28,152 nucleotides of DNA from JBMNQH01 sp050944035 (GTDB lineage: Bacteria; Bacillota; Clostridia; Oscillospirales; Oscillospiraceae). Below, one piece after another: positions 16,050 through 25,500 of this stretch. The stretch spans positions 1-28,152 of the forward strand of contig JBMNQH010000019.1 of NCBI GenBank assembly GCA_050944035.1, written 5' to 3'. Made by a program: the position numbers and the translations under genes. Numbering within the stretch: position 1 is the stretch's first letter; every line of letters starts with the position of its first letter. The notes under the pieces were generated by a model. That model was not told where the DNA came from. It worked only from the letters and a program-made list of their open reading frames with translations, and ran no database searches.

Positions 16050-16684
16050 CATACATTGCGTTTATTTCCCTGACGGTATCGCTCGCTCTGATGCTGCCGC
16101 TGATGGAGAAGAAGACACGCCGCGTCATGATCTTCATGATCGTCGGTATTTTCGCCTGCCTGTTTATCTCGGAGGTAAACGGTATTCTTCTCAAAGCGTT
16201 TGACAACGACGTTTATTACGTCACGACAACGATAACTCCAGTGACGGAAGAGATCATAAAAATGCTTCCGATCCTCTATTTTGCCATAGTGATAACGGAC
16301 GACCGGCGTACACTGATCGCGAACTCCTTCGCTGTCGGCGTCGGCTTCGCTCTTCTTGAAAACGTCGTTATCCTCACCCAGAACGTGGAGAACGTCACGA
16401 TATTCTGGGCTCTGGTACGCGGATTCGGATCCGGCCTTGTTCACGGTATCTGCACCGTGATGGTCGGCTGGGGCGTATCCTATGTCAAAAAACGCCGCAA
16501 GCTGTTCTACTGCGGTACTTTCGCGCTGCTCAGCTCCGCGATCATCTATCACGCCACATACAACCTGCTCGTTCAGTCGAAATACCAATACGTCGGCATC
16601 CTGCTGCCGATCGTAACTTACATCCCCGTCCTGCTCCTTACGGTCGGCAAAAGGGCCAAGGCGGCAAAAGTCGCAAAGCAGTGA
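16037..16684 (+). CDS. PrsW-like glutamic-type intramembrane protease
   Basis: A polytopic protein of 215 residues with the motifs of PrsW proteases inside predicted helices: Glu71-Glu72-x-x-Lys75 (PVTEEIIKMLP), Phe104-x-x-x-Glu108 (FALLENV), His136 (GLVHGIC) and His172-x-x-x-Asn176 (YHATYN). In Bacillus subtilis PrsW makes the first cut in the anti-sigma factor RsiW. Here the substrate is unknown; the tail-anchored proteins encoded downstream are candidates. The ATG at 16037 follows GAAAGGGG by about ten bases and lies inside the end of the membrane-protein gene. A frame open further upstream to 15986 has no such site. Confidence 0.85.
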   Translation: MDNLTYIAFISLTVSLALMLPLMEKKTRRVMIFMIVGIFACLFISEVNGILLKAFDNDVYYVTTTITPVTEEIIKMLPILYFAIVITDDRRTLIANSFAVGVGFALLENVVILTQNVENVTIFWALVRGFGSGLVHGICTVMVGWGVSYVKKRRKLFYCGTFALLSSAIIYHATYNLLVQSKYQYVGILLPIVTYIPVLLLTVGKRAKAAKVAKQ

Positions 16685-16720
16685 CCGGGTCAAGTGCGAA
16701 AAATACTGTTGAAAGGATCG

Positions 16721-16766
16721 ATACAGATACAAAAAGCCGGTCCGGCTTTTGCGCGATCATCTGTAT
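16721..16766 (+). promoter_or_regulatory. Nested hairpin between protease and first surface-protein gene
   Basis: AAAAGCCGG (16732-16740) and CCGGCTTTT (16742-16750) are perfectly complementary around a single T. Outer arms ATACAGAT (16721-16728) and ATCTGTAT (16759-16766) enclose them. Only four T follow the inner stem, so it is at best a weak terminator. It may attenuate read-through into the surface genes or set their translation: the purine-rich GAAAGGA at 16711-16717 sits just before the hairpin and no other binding site is seen near the ATG at 16783. Confidence 0.45.
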
Positions 16767-16782
16767 TGTATGGCGATTTTCT

Positions 16783-18588
16783 ATGAACCAACAACCGAAA
16801 TATCGGCGTTTTACGTCGGCGCTTTTAGCCGTCCTGCTTGTGGCAGTGCTGATCGTTTCGGCGGCTTTGCCGGTCAGCGCCGCCAACAGACGCTTTATCA
16901 CGGAACTTCGTGTGGCGGCGGGAGAAGACGCCGTGGCAACGTTGGAGGCAGACGGCTGGTCTGTCACGATGGTCGGGCTCAACGTAACGCCCGATCCCGC
17001 CGCCCAGGTGTATCTCGCGTTCAAGCAGAACACCGGCGCGCCTATCACAAACGTGATCGCCTCTCCCGACGTCGGAGACACTCTGACCGACTCGAGAGGG
17101 ATCGTCTACACCTGCGTCAGCCACGTTGACGTTGACGAGGGTATCGAGGGCAGCGGCGGCTGTCTCTACGCGACAAGAGACGAGCGCGCAGGCGCGCCGC
17201 TTGTCGGTCTTGACGTTATCCGCGGCGACTCCGAGGGCGGAGACGTGCTTTACCCCATCACCAACGACGGAGCCGAGATCGTCCGTACGCCAAGCGGCGC
17301 GCCCGCGGATCTTGAAAACGCGGGGAACACGGGCGTGGTCTATCTCGCCCAGATACGCGACGGTCTCGTACGTCCCTATATAAGCGAGATCGGCGTCGTC
17401 ACCGATACGGATAAGTGGAACGCCGTATACACCGCGTGCGAGCGCGGATTCAACTACTATGTCGAGGGCGATATCGACAGCTCGACGGATACGTACACGA
17501 TAATCGCTTATGACCGCACGGCTGATCCCAAAAGCGCGATAACGAACATTGCCGCCGTTTCCGAAAAGACTGTGCGCTCGCTGGAAGAGGCGCAGGTCGT
17601 CGATCCGACAGCGGGCAGCAAGAACACCGTCACCGCCGCGGCGATCAGTATCACCGGCGCGCAGTATATCCGGGTGTCCAGTACGCCTGTCGGCGCGGAA
17701 GAACCTTATTATCTCTATATGACGAAAGACAGCGCCGCGGGGAACCCCATCTCCATGATCTACGCGGAGAAGCCCGAGCAGACCCAGAACTTCCTGTTCG
17801 GTATGTGGGCGAACTCCTATTTCTTCTCTCCGGGTACGACGACCGCTTACACTTACTGCATGAACGAGGATCTGTATATGACGCTTTGGGAAGACCAGAC
17901 CGTTTGTACCAAGATCCCCGTGCGGTATCTGGACGAGTATGCCCGTTCTGCCGCCGTTGAACCGGTCCAGCAGAATACCTCCGAAATCCCTCCCATGGTC
18001 ACTGAGCCCGGAAAGGATGAGCCGACGACCGCTGAGCAGCCGTCGCAGAATCCTCCCGAGACAACCGAACAGCCGGTGCAGAATCCTCCCGAAACGACCG
18101 AACAGCCGGTACAGAATCCTCCCGAAACGACCGAACAGCCGGTACAGAATCCTCCTGTCACCTCCGAGCAGCCCTCGGGTACTCCTTCCCCGGCGCCCGG
18201 CCAAACTTCGAAAACGCCCGATCAGCCTGCCGAGACTCCTTCGGAACCCCCCGTTCAGACTGAGCCGGCACCCGATAAACCGGTGGCGGATCCTCCTCTT
18301 GAAAATGCAAAATATATCAATCTTACGATGCTCACGCCCCGCGACGGACTTCCCGAGTCCGTCGGCCGCATCACGGGGATGCGCGACCCGTGGAATTTTT
18401 CCTTCGTCGAGCGCACGCAGCGCAGCGACCGCGTGAATAAATTCCAGGCGTCGGTTTTCAGCGGCAAAACCGGTATCGCGCTGATCGCCGGCGGCGTTGT
18501 GATCCTCGGCGCGGCGGCGTTTGTGATCTACAAAAAACGCTCCGGGAAGAAAGCTCCCGCGGCCCCTCAAAAGCATCCGCAAAAATAA
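16783..18588 (+). CDS. Exported, membrane-anchored protein with beta-prism-like repeats and Pro-rich stalk
   Basis: A clear signal peptide (KYRR, hydrophobic core, cleavage near VSA-AN at 33-34) fixes the start at 16783, although the frame is open to a GTG at 16681 overlapping the protease stop. About residues 38-260 contain several units of the pattern ITxLxV...GW...LN...VYLxYK...AIT (e.g. VYLAFKQNTGAPITNV, TIIAYDRTADPKSAITNI), which resembles the MABP beta-prism fold. A Pro/Thr/Glu stalk from about 405 to 505 includes 11-residue tandem repeats (QNPPETTEQPV). The C-terminus has ASVFS (556-560), one membrane helix and a lysine-rich tail; there is no LPXTG. The stalk should lift the repeat domain off the membrane. 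Function is not known; binding or adhesion is a guess. Confidence 0.8.
   Translation: MNQQPKYRRFTSALLAVLLVAVLIVSAALPVSAANRRFITELRVAAGEDAVATLEADGWSVTMVGLNVTPDPAAQVYLAFKQNTGAPITNVIASPDVGDTLTDSRGIVYTCVSHVDVDEGIEGSGGCLYATRDERAGAPLVGLDVIRGDSEGGDVLYPITNDGAEIVRTPSGAPADLENAGNTGVVYLAQIRDGLVRPYISEIGVVTDTDKWNAVYTACERGFNYYVEGDIDSSTDTYTIIAYDRTADPKSAITNIAAVSEKTVRSLEEAQVVDPTAGSKNTVTAAAISITGAQYIRVSSTPVGAEEPYYLYMTKDSAAGNPISMIYAEKPEQTQNFLFGMWANSYFFSPGTTTAYTYCMNEDLYMTLWEDQTVCTKIPVRYLDEYARSAAVEPVQQNTSEIPPMVTEPGKDEPTTAEQPSQNPPETTEQPVQNPPETTEQPVQNPPETTEQPVQNPPVTSEQPSGTPSPAPGQTSKTPDQPAETPSEPPVQTEPAPDKPVADPPLENAKYINLTMLTPRDGLPESVGRITGMRDPWNFSFVERTQRSDRVNKFQASVFSGKTGIALIAGGVVILGAAAFVIYKKRSGKKAPAAPQKHPQK
18046..18177 (+). 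repeat. 33-bp tandem repeat encoding the stalk unit QNPPETTEQPV
   Basis: Three near-identical 33-base units start at 18046, 18079 and 18112 and a fourth diverged copy at 18145 reads QNPPVTSEQPS. Units two and three appear identical in sequence. Copy number is likely to vary between strains by slippage, changing stalk length without breaking the frame. Confidence 0.85.
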
Positions 18589-18607
18589 AAGAAAGCAAGG
18601 TGACGGC

Positions 18608-21600
18608 ATGAAAAAACGAATATTCGCGTTCTTCACTGCGCTGATCCTCACACTTCTTTGCCTGCCGTTCACCGCGTTTGCGGAGGATGACGGGAAAGCA
18701 ACGCAAAACGCAGCCGAAGCCGCTTATGAACTCGACGACTTCGCCCGCTGGGGCGTCGGCGAGGAATACGCCATCGTCCCGTGCAACGCGGGAAGCAGCT
18801 GTGTGGACGACGGCGGCACGGAAATACATCTTTGGAGGACGCATCGCAGAGACAATCAGATCTGGACGCTTGTCAAGGCCGGTGATTCCTATTATATAAA
18901 GAGCAAAGCGAACGGCAAGGTCATCGGCGTCCCGGGCGCCAAAGCCGAAAGCGGCAGCCGCCTCCAAACCTTTGACTATAACGGCAGCGACAATCAGCTT
19001 TGGAGACTTGAGAGCATGGGCGACGGCACCTATTGCATCCACTCGAAGCTGAACGATTCTTTCGTCTGGGACGTATGGGGCGATTCGTGGAGCGACGGTG
19101 CGCTGATCGCGCTGGGCTCGCAGCACGGCAGGGCCAATCAGCGCTTCCGCTTCGTCCATACCTCCACCGTCGAGCCGATGTCCGACTGGGGTTCCTCCCG
19201 TCAGGACTGCAACGGATCGGACTGGTCCGTCTGGGACGGCACCCTTTCCTACGACTGGTATTATCAACACTCCAACGAAAGAGATCTTTATATCAACACC
19301 GCGGCGGACCTGTACGGGCTTGTCTCGTTCGTCGCAAACGGATATGAAATGGCTGGCAAGACGATCCACCTGACGCGGGACATCAACCTCGCCGGCAACG
19401 GGTGGACTCCCATCGGAACAAACGGTCACTGGTTCAGAGGCAGTTTTAACGGTCACGATCACGCTATCGTCGGCTTGTCATGCATCGGTTCCGCCGACTA
19501 TCAAGGTTTGTTCGGAATGGTGGCAGGCGGTACCATCTGTAATCTTGCGGTGAAAGGCACCGTGAGCGGCGACGATCATGTCGGCGGGATCGTCGGGATC
19601 CTTCAGTCCGGGCATCTTTGCAATGTCTACAGCGAAGTTGCCATCAACAACTGTACGGACGTTAGAGAGGGCGGGATCTGCGGAGCCGTCGCCTACGGCG
19701 GCTTTGTGGATCACTGCACGCAGAACGCCACCGTCAATTCCACCGACTATGATTCGCAAAGAGGCGGCATCGCGGGGTACAGCGACGGTACGATACGCTA
19801 CTCGGTCAACAACGCCACGGTCAACCACAACTGGGACTGCGGCGGCGGCATCGCCGGGGAGAGCGGTTCCGGCTTCTTCGAATACTGCGCGAACCACGGC
19901 GCCGTCAGCGGCGGTACGTACACCAAGTATAACGGCGGCATCGTCGGCAGGATGAACGGCAGCGGTATCATCTTCGGATGCTACAACGACGGCACCGTAT
20001 GTACAAACGACAACGATTACGTCGGCGGCATCGTCGGCAGGATGGCTTACGACTGGATGGTCATATGCTGTATCAACGACGGCAGAGTTTACGGCGACGA
20101 TCAAATCGGCGGCATCTGCGGCGAAGGCAGACCGATAAAATGCCTCAATACTGGCGTCGTTACCGGTGACGATCAGGTCGGAGCTATCAGCGGCAACGCG
20201 AAGTCGGACACTCCGTGGTGCTACGCGCTTGCGTGGTCCGCGCAAAATCTCAGCGGAAACGCCGGCGAACGCGCGGAGTGGATCTCGTCGGGTCAGATCA
20301 TCTCCGGTGAGATATGCTATTGGTTAAACTTTGACCCCGTAACATACAACACCTACGGTATCACGGCTCCTTTTTCGCAGAATATCGGATCGGATCCGCT
20401 TCCTACCTTCGGTTCTTCCGCGGTAAGTAAGAGCGGAGACGGTTTTACGAACGGCGAATTCCGCGTCACGGCGGAATGTGAGCGCGGATACGGCAGTATC
20501 GAAGGCGCGGGTATATATAAGCCCGGGGAGGCGGTTTCGCTGACCGCAAAGCCCGCCGCGGGCTGCGTTTTCGATCACTTTGAGGTCAAGACCTCAGAGA
20601 ACAGCGAGTGGACAGGCTTCAACGGCTCAAAATACGAACACCCCGCGGCGGCGGTAGAGATATATACTGAAGAAACGATCACGCTTACGGACAGCATAGA
20701 TAAAAGCTATACCGTCCGCGCGGTTTTCAGGATCTACGACGAGACCCCGGACGACCTGAAGGTCACGGTCAAACTCGAGCTCGAATGCACGAACGAAGTT
20801 TCCGGATGGAACAACGATATCATTCCCGTCGACGTGGTCGACTCCGCCGGAGTCAAGCATCACTGGAGCGCGAACCGGAACAGTCTCAGCTCCGAAGGCG
20901 CAAAGGTCTCCCACACGTTCGACCTCGGAACCGCTTCTCCCATGGCGGTACACGTCTATCCCAACTTCGGCGGCGGATTTACCTTCCGCGACTACGGACT
21001 CCGGGCGCGTATATGGGTAAACGACTCGGGCAACGCAATGGAAAGCCCGGAGGTAACGATCAATTCCTCTCCGTTCGCCACGTCGTTATACGGCGGCGAA
21101 TATATGGATATCTCCTTTGAAAACTACGGAAATTCACAGGTGGACGGCGAGGTCTTCACCAAATGCTCCGACGCGTGGAACACAGCGAGAAGCCGTTCCG
21201 GCTCCACCATCGTAATTACCAGCGCGTGGCTGATCGACAGCCCGCTGAGACTTGAAGGCGGACAGAGCGTCACGGTTGACCTTAACGGTTATCCGATCAT
21301 CCGCAGCGTCAAAAAGACGCAGGACGAAGGCGAGCTGTTCTATATCGGGAGCGGAGCGACGCTGAATATCATCGACTCCACACCCACACGTCAAAGCTGC
21401 GGCAACTTCAAGGGCGGCAGCATACAAGGCGGCAGAAGCAACGACACCGCGGGACTTATCGAGTGCCTCGGAACGCTTAATATGACGGGCGGCACGCTGT
21501 ACAACGGCGGCACAACCGACAAGGGCGGCGCCATCAAACTGTCAGGCTCCGCGGTCGCGAATCTGACCGGCGTGCTCATCTCCAACTGCTGGTCTGATAA

Positions 21601-22516
21601 AGCCGTTTCTTATCAGAACGAAGGCGGAGCGATCTATATGAGAGATACCGCCGCGGCGGCGCTTAAAAACTGCGTCATACGCGACTGTCACGCGCTCGAT
21701 TACGGCGGAGCGATCTATATGGAGGACGAGGGCAACCGTCTGACCTGCGAAAACGTCGATATCCTCCGCTGCAGCGCTGACGAGAATCAGGGCGGCGGAG
21801 TTTATCAGGATCACGGCGAGACGAACTGGGCCGGAGGCTCGATCGCCGTCTGCGGAGCGAACGATGACGACGGCGGCGGATTCTACGTGAACAACGACAA
21901 AGTCACAATGCGTAACGTCCTGTTCGACAAAAACAACTCCGGCGGCAGCGGCGGCGCGTTCTACTCGAACTCGGACGACGGCGCATGGTTCTTCGGATGC
22001 ACGTTCCAAAGAAACAACGCCCAATGTCAGGGCGGCGCGATCTACGTTGACAACGACAATATATATATGGAAGACTGCACCGTCGTTTCCAACAACTCGG
22101 GCGACGAGGGCGGCGGAGCGTATCTTGCAAGCCCGTCTACGATCGGCTTTGCGGGCACGGTAGTGATCCGCAATAACGACGGCGCGGGATCCTTCGACAA
22201 CCTTGTACACGGAAGCAACACGTATTTTTATGACCACGGTCTTGAACACGGGTCTGAGATCCACCTGCGCGGCGAATCCGACGGCAGCGTAAAGCTCGGA
22301 GGAAGTCTGATGAGCGAATATCAGCTCAGTCAGTATTTCCGCGCCGATCACGGCAGGCTGGAACTTACGGAAACGCAAACGGTCAATACCGAGCTTCGCG
22401 CGTCGGTATTCTCCGAAGGGAAAACGGTGATTATCATTGGCGCCGTGATCCTGATCGCCGCGCTGGCGGGCGGCGGGATCTATTATCGCAAGAAGCGGAA
22501 AGGAGGAGCACAATGA
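18608..22516 (+). CDS. Large exported mosaic protein: ricin-type lectin, GLUG repeats, beta-helix, membrane anchor
   Basis: After a signal peptide (1-25, cleavage near AFA) comes a ricin-B-like trefoil (about 45-185; QxW-type motifs at QIW 84-86, QLW 130-132 and QRF 178-180). GLUG-type repeats follow at about 298-530 (VGGIVG, GGICG, GGIAG, GGIVG, GGICG at regular spacing). A beta-rich section at about 615-700 resembles InlB/Listeria-Bacteroides repeats (GSIEGAGIYKPGEAVSLTA). From about 850 to 1200 a right-handed beta-helix has seven GGAIY-like rungs about 27 residues apart. The end carries ASVFS (1265-1269), one membrane helix and YYRKKRKGG. Ricin-type and GLUG modules suggest carbohydrate or surface binding; the beta-helix could bind or cleave polysaccharide, but I see no catalytic residues I can name. 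AAGGTGA lies before the ATG, 20 bases after the previous stop. Confidence 0.85.
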   Translation: MKKRIFAFFTALILTLLCLPFTAFAEDDGKATQNAAEAAYELDDFARWGVGEEYAIVPCNAGSSCVDDGGTEIHLWRTHRRDNQIWTLVKAGDSYYIKSKANGKVIGVPGAKAESGSRLQTFDYNGSDNQLWRLESMGDGTYCIHSKLNDSFVWDVWGDSWSDGALIALGSQHGRANQRFRFVHTSTVEPMSDWGSSRQDCNGSDWSVWDGTLSYDWYYQHSNERDLYINTAADLYGLVSFVANGYEMAGKTIHLTRDINLAGNGWTPIGTNGHWFRGSFNGHDHAIVGLSCIGSADYQGLFGMVAGGTICNLAVKGTVSGDDHVGGIVGILQSGHLCNVYSEVAINNCTDVREGGICGAVAYGGFVDHCTQNATVNSTDYDSQRGGIAGYSDGTIRYSVNNATVNHNWDCGGGIAGESGSGFFEYCANHGAVSGGTYTKYNGGIVGRMNGSGIIFGCYNDGTVCTNDNDYVGGIVGRMAYDWMVICCINDGRVYGDDQIGGICGEGRPIKCLNTGVVTGDDQVGAISGNAKSDTPWCYALAWSAQNLSGNAGERAEWISSGQIISGEICYWLNFDPVTYNTYGITAPFSQNIGSDPLPTFGSSAVSKSGDGFTNGEFRVTAECERGYGSIEGAGIYKPGEAVSLTAKPAAGCVFDHFEVKTSENSEWTGFNGSKYEHPAAAVEIYTEETITLTDSIDKSYTVRAVFRIYDETPDDLKVTVKLELECTNEVSGWNNDIIPVDVVDSAGVKHHWSANRNSLSSEGAKVSHTFDLGTASPMAVHVYPNFGGGFTFRDYGLRARIWVNDSGNAMESPEVTINSSPFATSLYGGEYMDISFENYGNSQVDGEVFTKCSDAWNTARSRSGSTIVITSAWLIDSPLRLEGGQSVTVDLNGYPIIRSVKKTQDEGELFYIGSGATLNIIDSTPTRQSCGNFKGGSIQGGRSNDTAGLIECLGTLNMTGGTLYNGGTTDKGGAIKLSGSAVANLTGVLISNCWSDKAVSYQNEGGAIYMRDTAAAALKNCVIRDCHALDYGGAIYMEDEGNRLTCENVDILRCSADENQGGGVYQDHGETNWAGGSIAVCGANDDDGGGFYVNNDKVTMRNVLFDKNNSGGSGGAFYSNSDDGAWFFGCTFQRNNAQCQGGAIYVDNDNIYMEDCTVVSNNSGDEGGGAYLASPSTIGFAGTVVIRNNDGAGSFDNLVHGSNTYFYDHGLEHGSEIHLRGESDGSVKLGGSLMSEYQLSQYFRADHGRLELTETQTVNTELRASVFSEGKTVIIIGAVILIAALAGGGIYYRKKRKGGAQ
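21623..22126 (+). repeat. Seven GGAIY-type beta-helix rungs in the mosaic protein
   Basis: Codons for GGAIY, GGAIY, GGVY, GGFY, GGAFY, GGAIY and GGAY begin at 21623, 21704, 21794, 21875, 21950, 22031 and 22112. The spacings are 81, 90, 81, 75, 81 and 81 bases, which is one beta-helix turn of about 27 residues each. The Asn-rich turns (NNSGG, NNAQCQGG) are typical of secreted parallel beta-helices. Confidence 0.8.
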
Positions 22517-25500
22517 AAAAGTTGAAACGTTTTTTGACGGTAGTATCGCTTGTACTGGTATTCAGCATTCTTTTCACCAGCTACCCAATACAGGTGCTGG
22601 CTGCCGTGACCGGCGTGAACCAGACCTTATCGAAACTCTATCTGAAAGAAGTCAAAATGTTTTATGGCGTTAAGGAGGCGGACGCACGCGCCGCTTGCGA
22701 GGGCGAAGGATTCATTTTCTGCCCCACTAACCTCAACGAGGGCGCGCCGAATACCGTTACGGCCGATCCGGTATCCGTCTTCCCGGACTCTCCTATGGGT
22801 ATTTATATGGGCTATAAAACCACGGAGAACCCGAAAAACGCCATCACCGACCTGACTCTTCTGGATATGAAATATACCCATTTCGAAGAGATCGACTACG
22901 AAAAGTATCTGAACGACCACGTTCAGGACTTCAGAAACCAGGCGGCGCAGATGATGATTCTTGTGCGCGAGCTTGCCATAAAGGTCGAAGCGGGCAGCCC
23001 GAACGCTATCATGGCTTACGATCTGCTCAACCTGTTCTACGTGGACGAAACCAAGCCCCACGACGCGCTCGAGAATCAGTTGGGATATTATCTTATCCAC
23101 GAAACGGATATCACCTTCTTTGAAAAATTCCTCCAGCGCGGCAACGCGACTATACTCAACAAGATCATCGACCTTCTCTGCGCCGCTACCTCCGACTACA
23201 AGGAAGACGGCACGACGTGGGTCGACCGCGCAAAGGCAAGCGAGGTCCTCACCGAATATCAGAACGGTACGTCGGAAACGAAGAATATGTACGACGCCAA
23301 CTGCCAGGATTCCGCGGAGAAGCTCGTCAAATCCATAAAGGAATTTCGCAAAACGTATCTGGAAGCCAAATACCGTCTGGATACCTACGGCGAGACGCTC
23401 GGCTATTCGGAGCTTGAAGGAGCGACCGATGAAAACGCGATGGATAAGCTTGACGCCGCCGGACCGGATTGCCGGTTCCCGGAATTCAACGAGGCGCTGA
23501 CGATCTACGCGCTCCTCGACGCTATCGTTTATCAGCAAAAAGGCGAGGTCATCGTAAATAACGCCGACCTTCTGTATGATAACGAGCCGGCGGAAAACGA
23601 AAACTCCGAAGCAGAGAAAAATACGGAAGAAGCCGCGGGTCCCGAGGCTGAAAAACCGACGGAGACCTATAACGAGAGCCTTACGCTTGCGCAGTACATC
23701 ATGGACCTCGCTGCCGACGAAACGCTGGAGGATCATCTCTCCTCCGTTTATCCCATCGTTTACGCTCTCTCGCCCGCGCAGCGTTCCGCGCTTTCGCTCT
23801 GCGGCTTCAGCACACTTGTCAAAGGGCTGTTTCAGGCGAACGATTACCTCACGCAGCGCGAAAAGACTGTCAAAGAGGCGATGAAAAAGCTGAAGGACAG
23901 CGGTTATTCCGACGGAAGACTGTATATCTGGGAAGGGCTTGACACGTCGCTTTACAACAAGAAGGTCGTGCAGACCGACGCCTCCAAAGAGGCAGCCGCC
24001 GCCGGCCTCGATCTGCAGGCTTCCCAGAACGAAGCCGAGAAAAAGGCGCACAGCAACCTCAACCAGGCTCTGATAGCCATCGACGTTTGTACGCTCGGTA
24101 TCGGCGGTTTGGCTATGGTCGCCAGCGCGTTTATCGGCTCCTCTCTGTGGAGCGTAGGCATGAGCTACATCGCGCAAGCCGGCACCTATCTCATTACGGA
24201 ACTGGCGTCGTTCTTCGCCGACTACATTCTGGGCGCGTTCCTGTGCGCTATGCAGGTGCTGAACGTCATCGCCATCGTCGTGGGTCTCGTCATGCTGATC
24301 TACTCCATCCTGCAATGGACCGGAGTGCTTGATCAGCCTGACCCGATCGACTACGACGAAATTCCCGACGTGGTCCTTGACGCGCGAACGAAGTCGACCG
24401 GTGCCTATCAGGTGCGCTACGACACGGTCACGAGCAACGCATACGAAGGCGCGTTCAACAATGATGACCGCCCGTTAGGCATGTTTTTTCACGACGAGTA
24501 TATGTCCTCCGCTCACGCGGAGCTGACCGCTTACCAGGGAATTTACGACCGGTGGCTGGCACTGTATTACAGCAAAGCGCCGGAGGCGGGCGAACCGATC
24601 GAGATCATCCCCGGAAAAGAGCCCTTCGTGACGGGCGTTCAATATCAGGCTCCGGAAGGATATCAGCCTCTCAAGCTTATCACCGGCGCCGCCGCCATCG
24701 ACGTCAACGATATCATGGCCGGTGATGGAAAGGGATCGCCGCTTTACGTCTTCTTCCCGGGGAAAGATACCGGCAAGAACACCGGCAAGATCGTCGGAGA
24801 CGACGGAACGTATATCACGAACATCAGACTCGTTCATCATGAAGTACAGAGCGACGCTATAAACATTCTTAAAAAAGCAAAGTTTGAGCCGATCGAGATC
24901 AACCTTACTCCTTACGACGGCTTCACTTATATAGGCTATCAGCTGGGCCCCGCGGAAACCGCTCTTAGGGATATTCGCGTCGCGACCAACAGTGCGGGAA
25001 CGATTATGTACGGCGACGCAAAATACGGCAAACGCGGCGGCGACGGAACGGAATATACGCCGGACGGTCTCGCGATCTACGCGACCACCGACCCGTCCGC
25101 CGGCTCGCCGATAGTGAGTATCTCGGTCCAGTACGAACGCCTTGCGCCCGGCAACGGACTTGAGCCCGTGTGCCTGTTCAGCGGCGGCAACGCCGTGGAC
25201 TTCGGTCACAAGTGGAAAGATAACTATTCCCACACCGGCAAGGACGACGATTTCAATTTCTTTGCCGGCATGGGCAGAAACTATTACACCCGTGAATTCA
25301 TAGAGGAAGAAGATCCTTCAAACGGAGTATATCTCTACTTCGAGCCGAAGGATAAGTTCTACGCAAAGGACGATGAAGGAAATCCCAATCAGCGCTATAT
25401 TTCGGGATTCTCCTACTTCCTCGCCGCAAACAACGAATCGTACGACAAACGTTTCGGCGGGAACTATGAATTCATGCAGACCTTCGCCCGAGAGAACGGC

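Noticed and set aside
18046..18177. Regular 33-bp repeats as a CRISPR array
   Set aside because: The copies are directly adjacent with no spacers and lie in frame in a Pro-rich stalk.
16825..19462. Minus-strand frames of 615 and 334 codons opposite the first two surface proteins
   Set aside because: They are biased in composition, lack export or domain features, and mirror repeats of the real genes.
18448..22516. Sortase-type LPXTG anchors on the surface proteins
   Set aside because: No LPXTG-like motif precedes the C-terminal helices, and no sortase gene is in the window.
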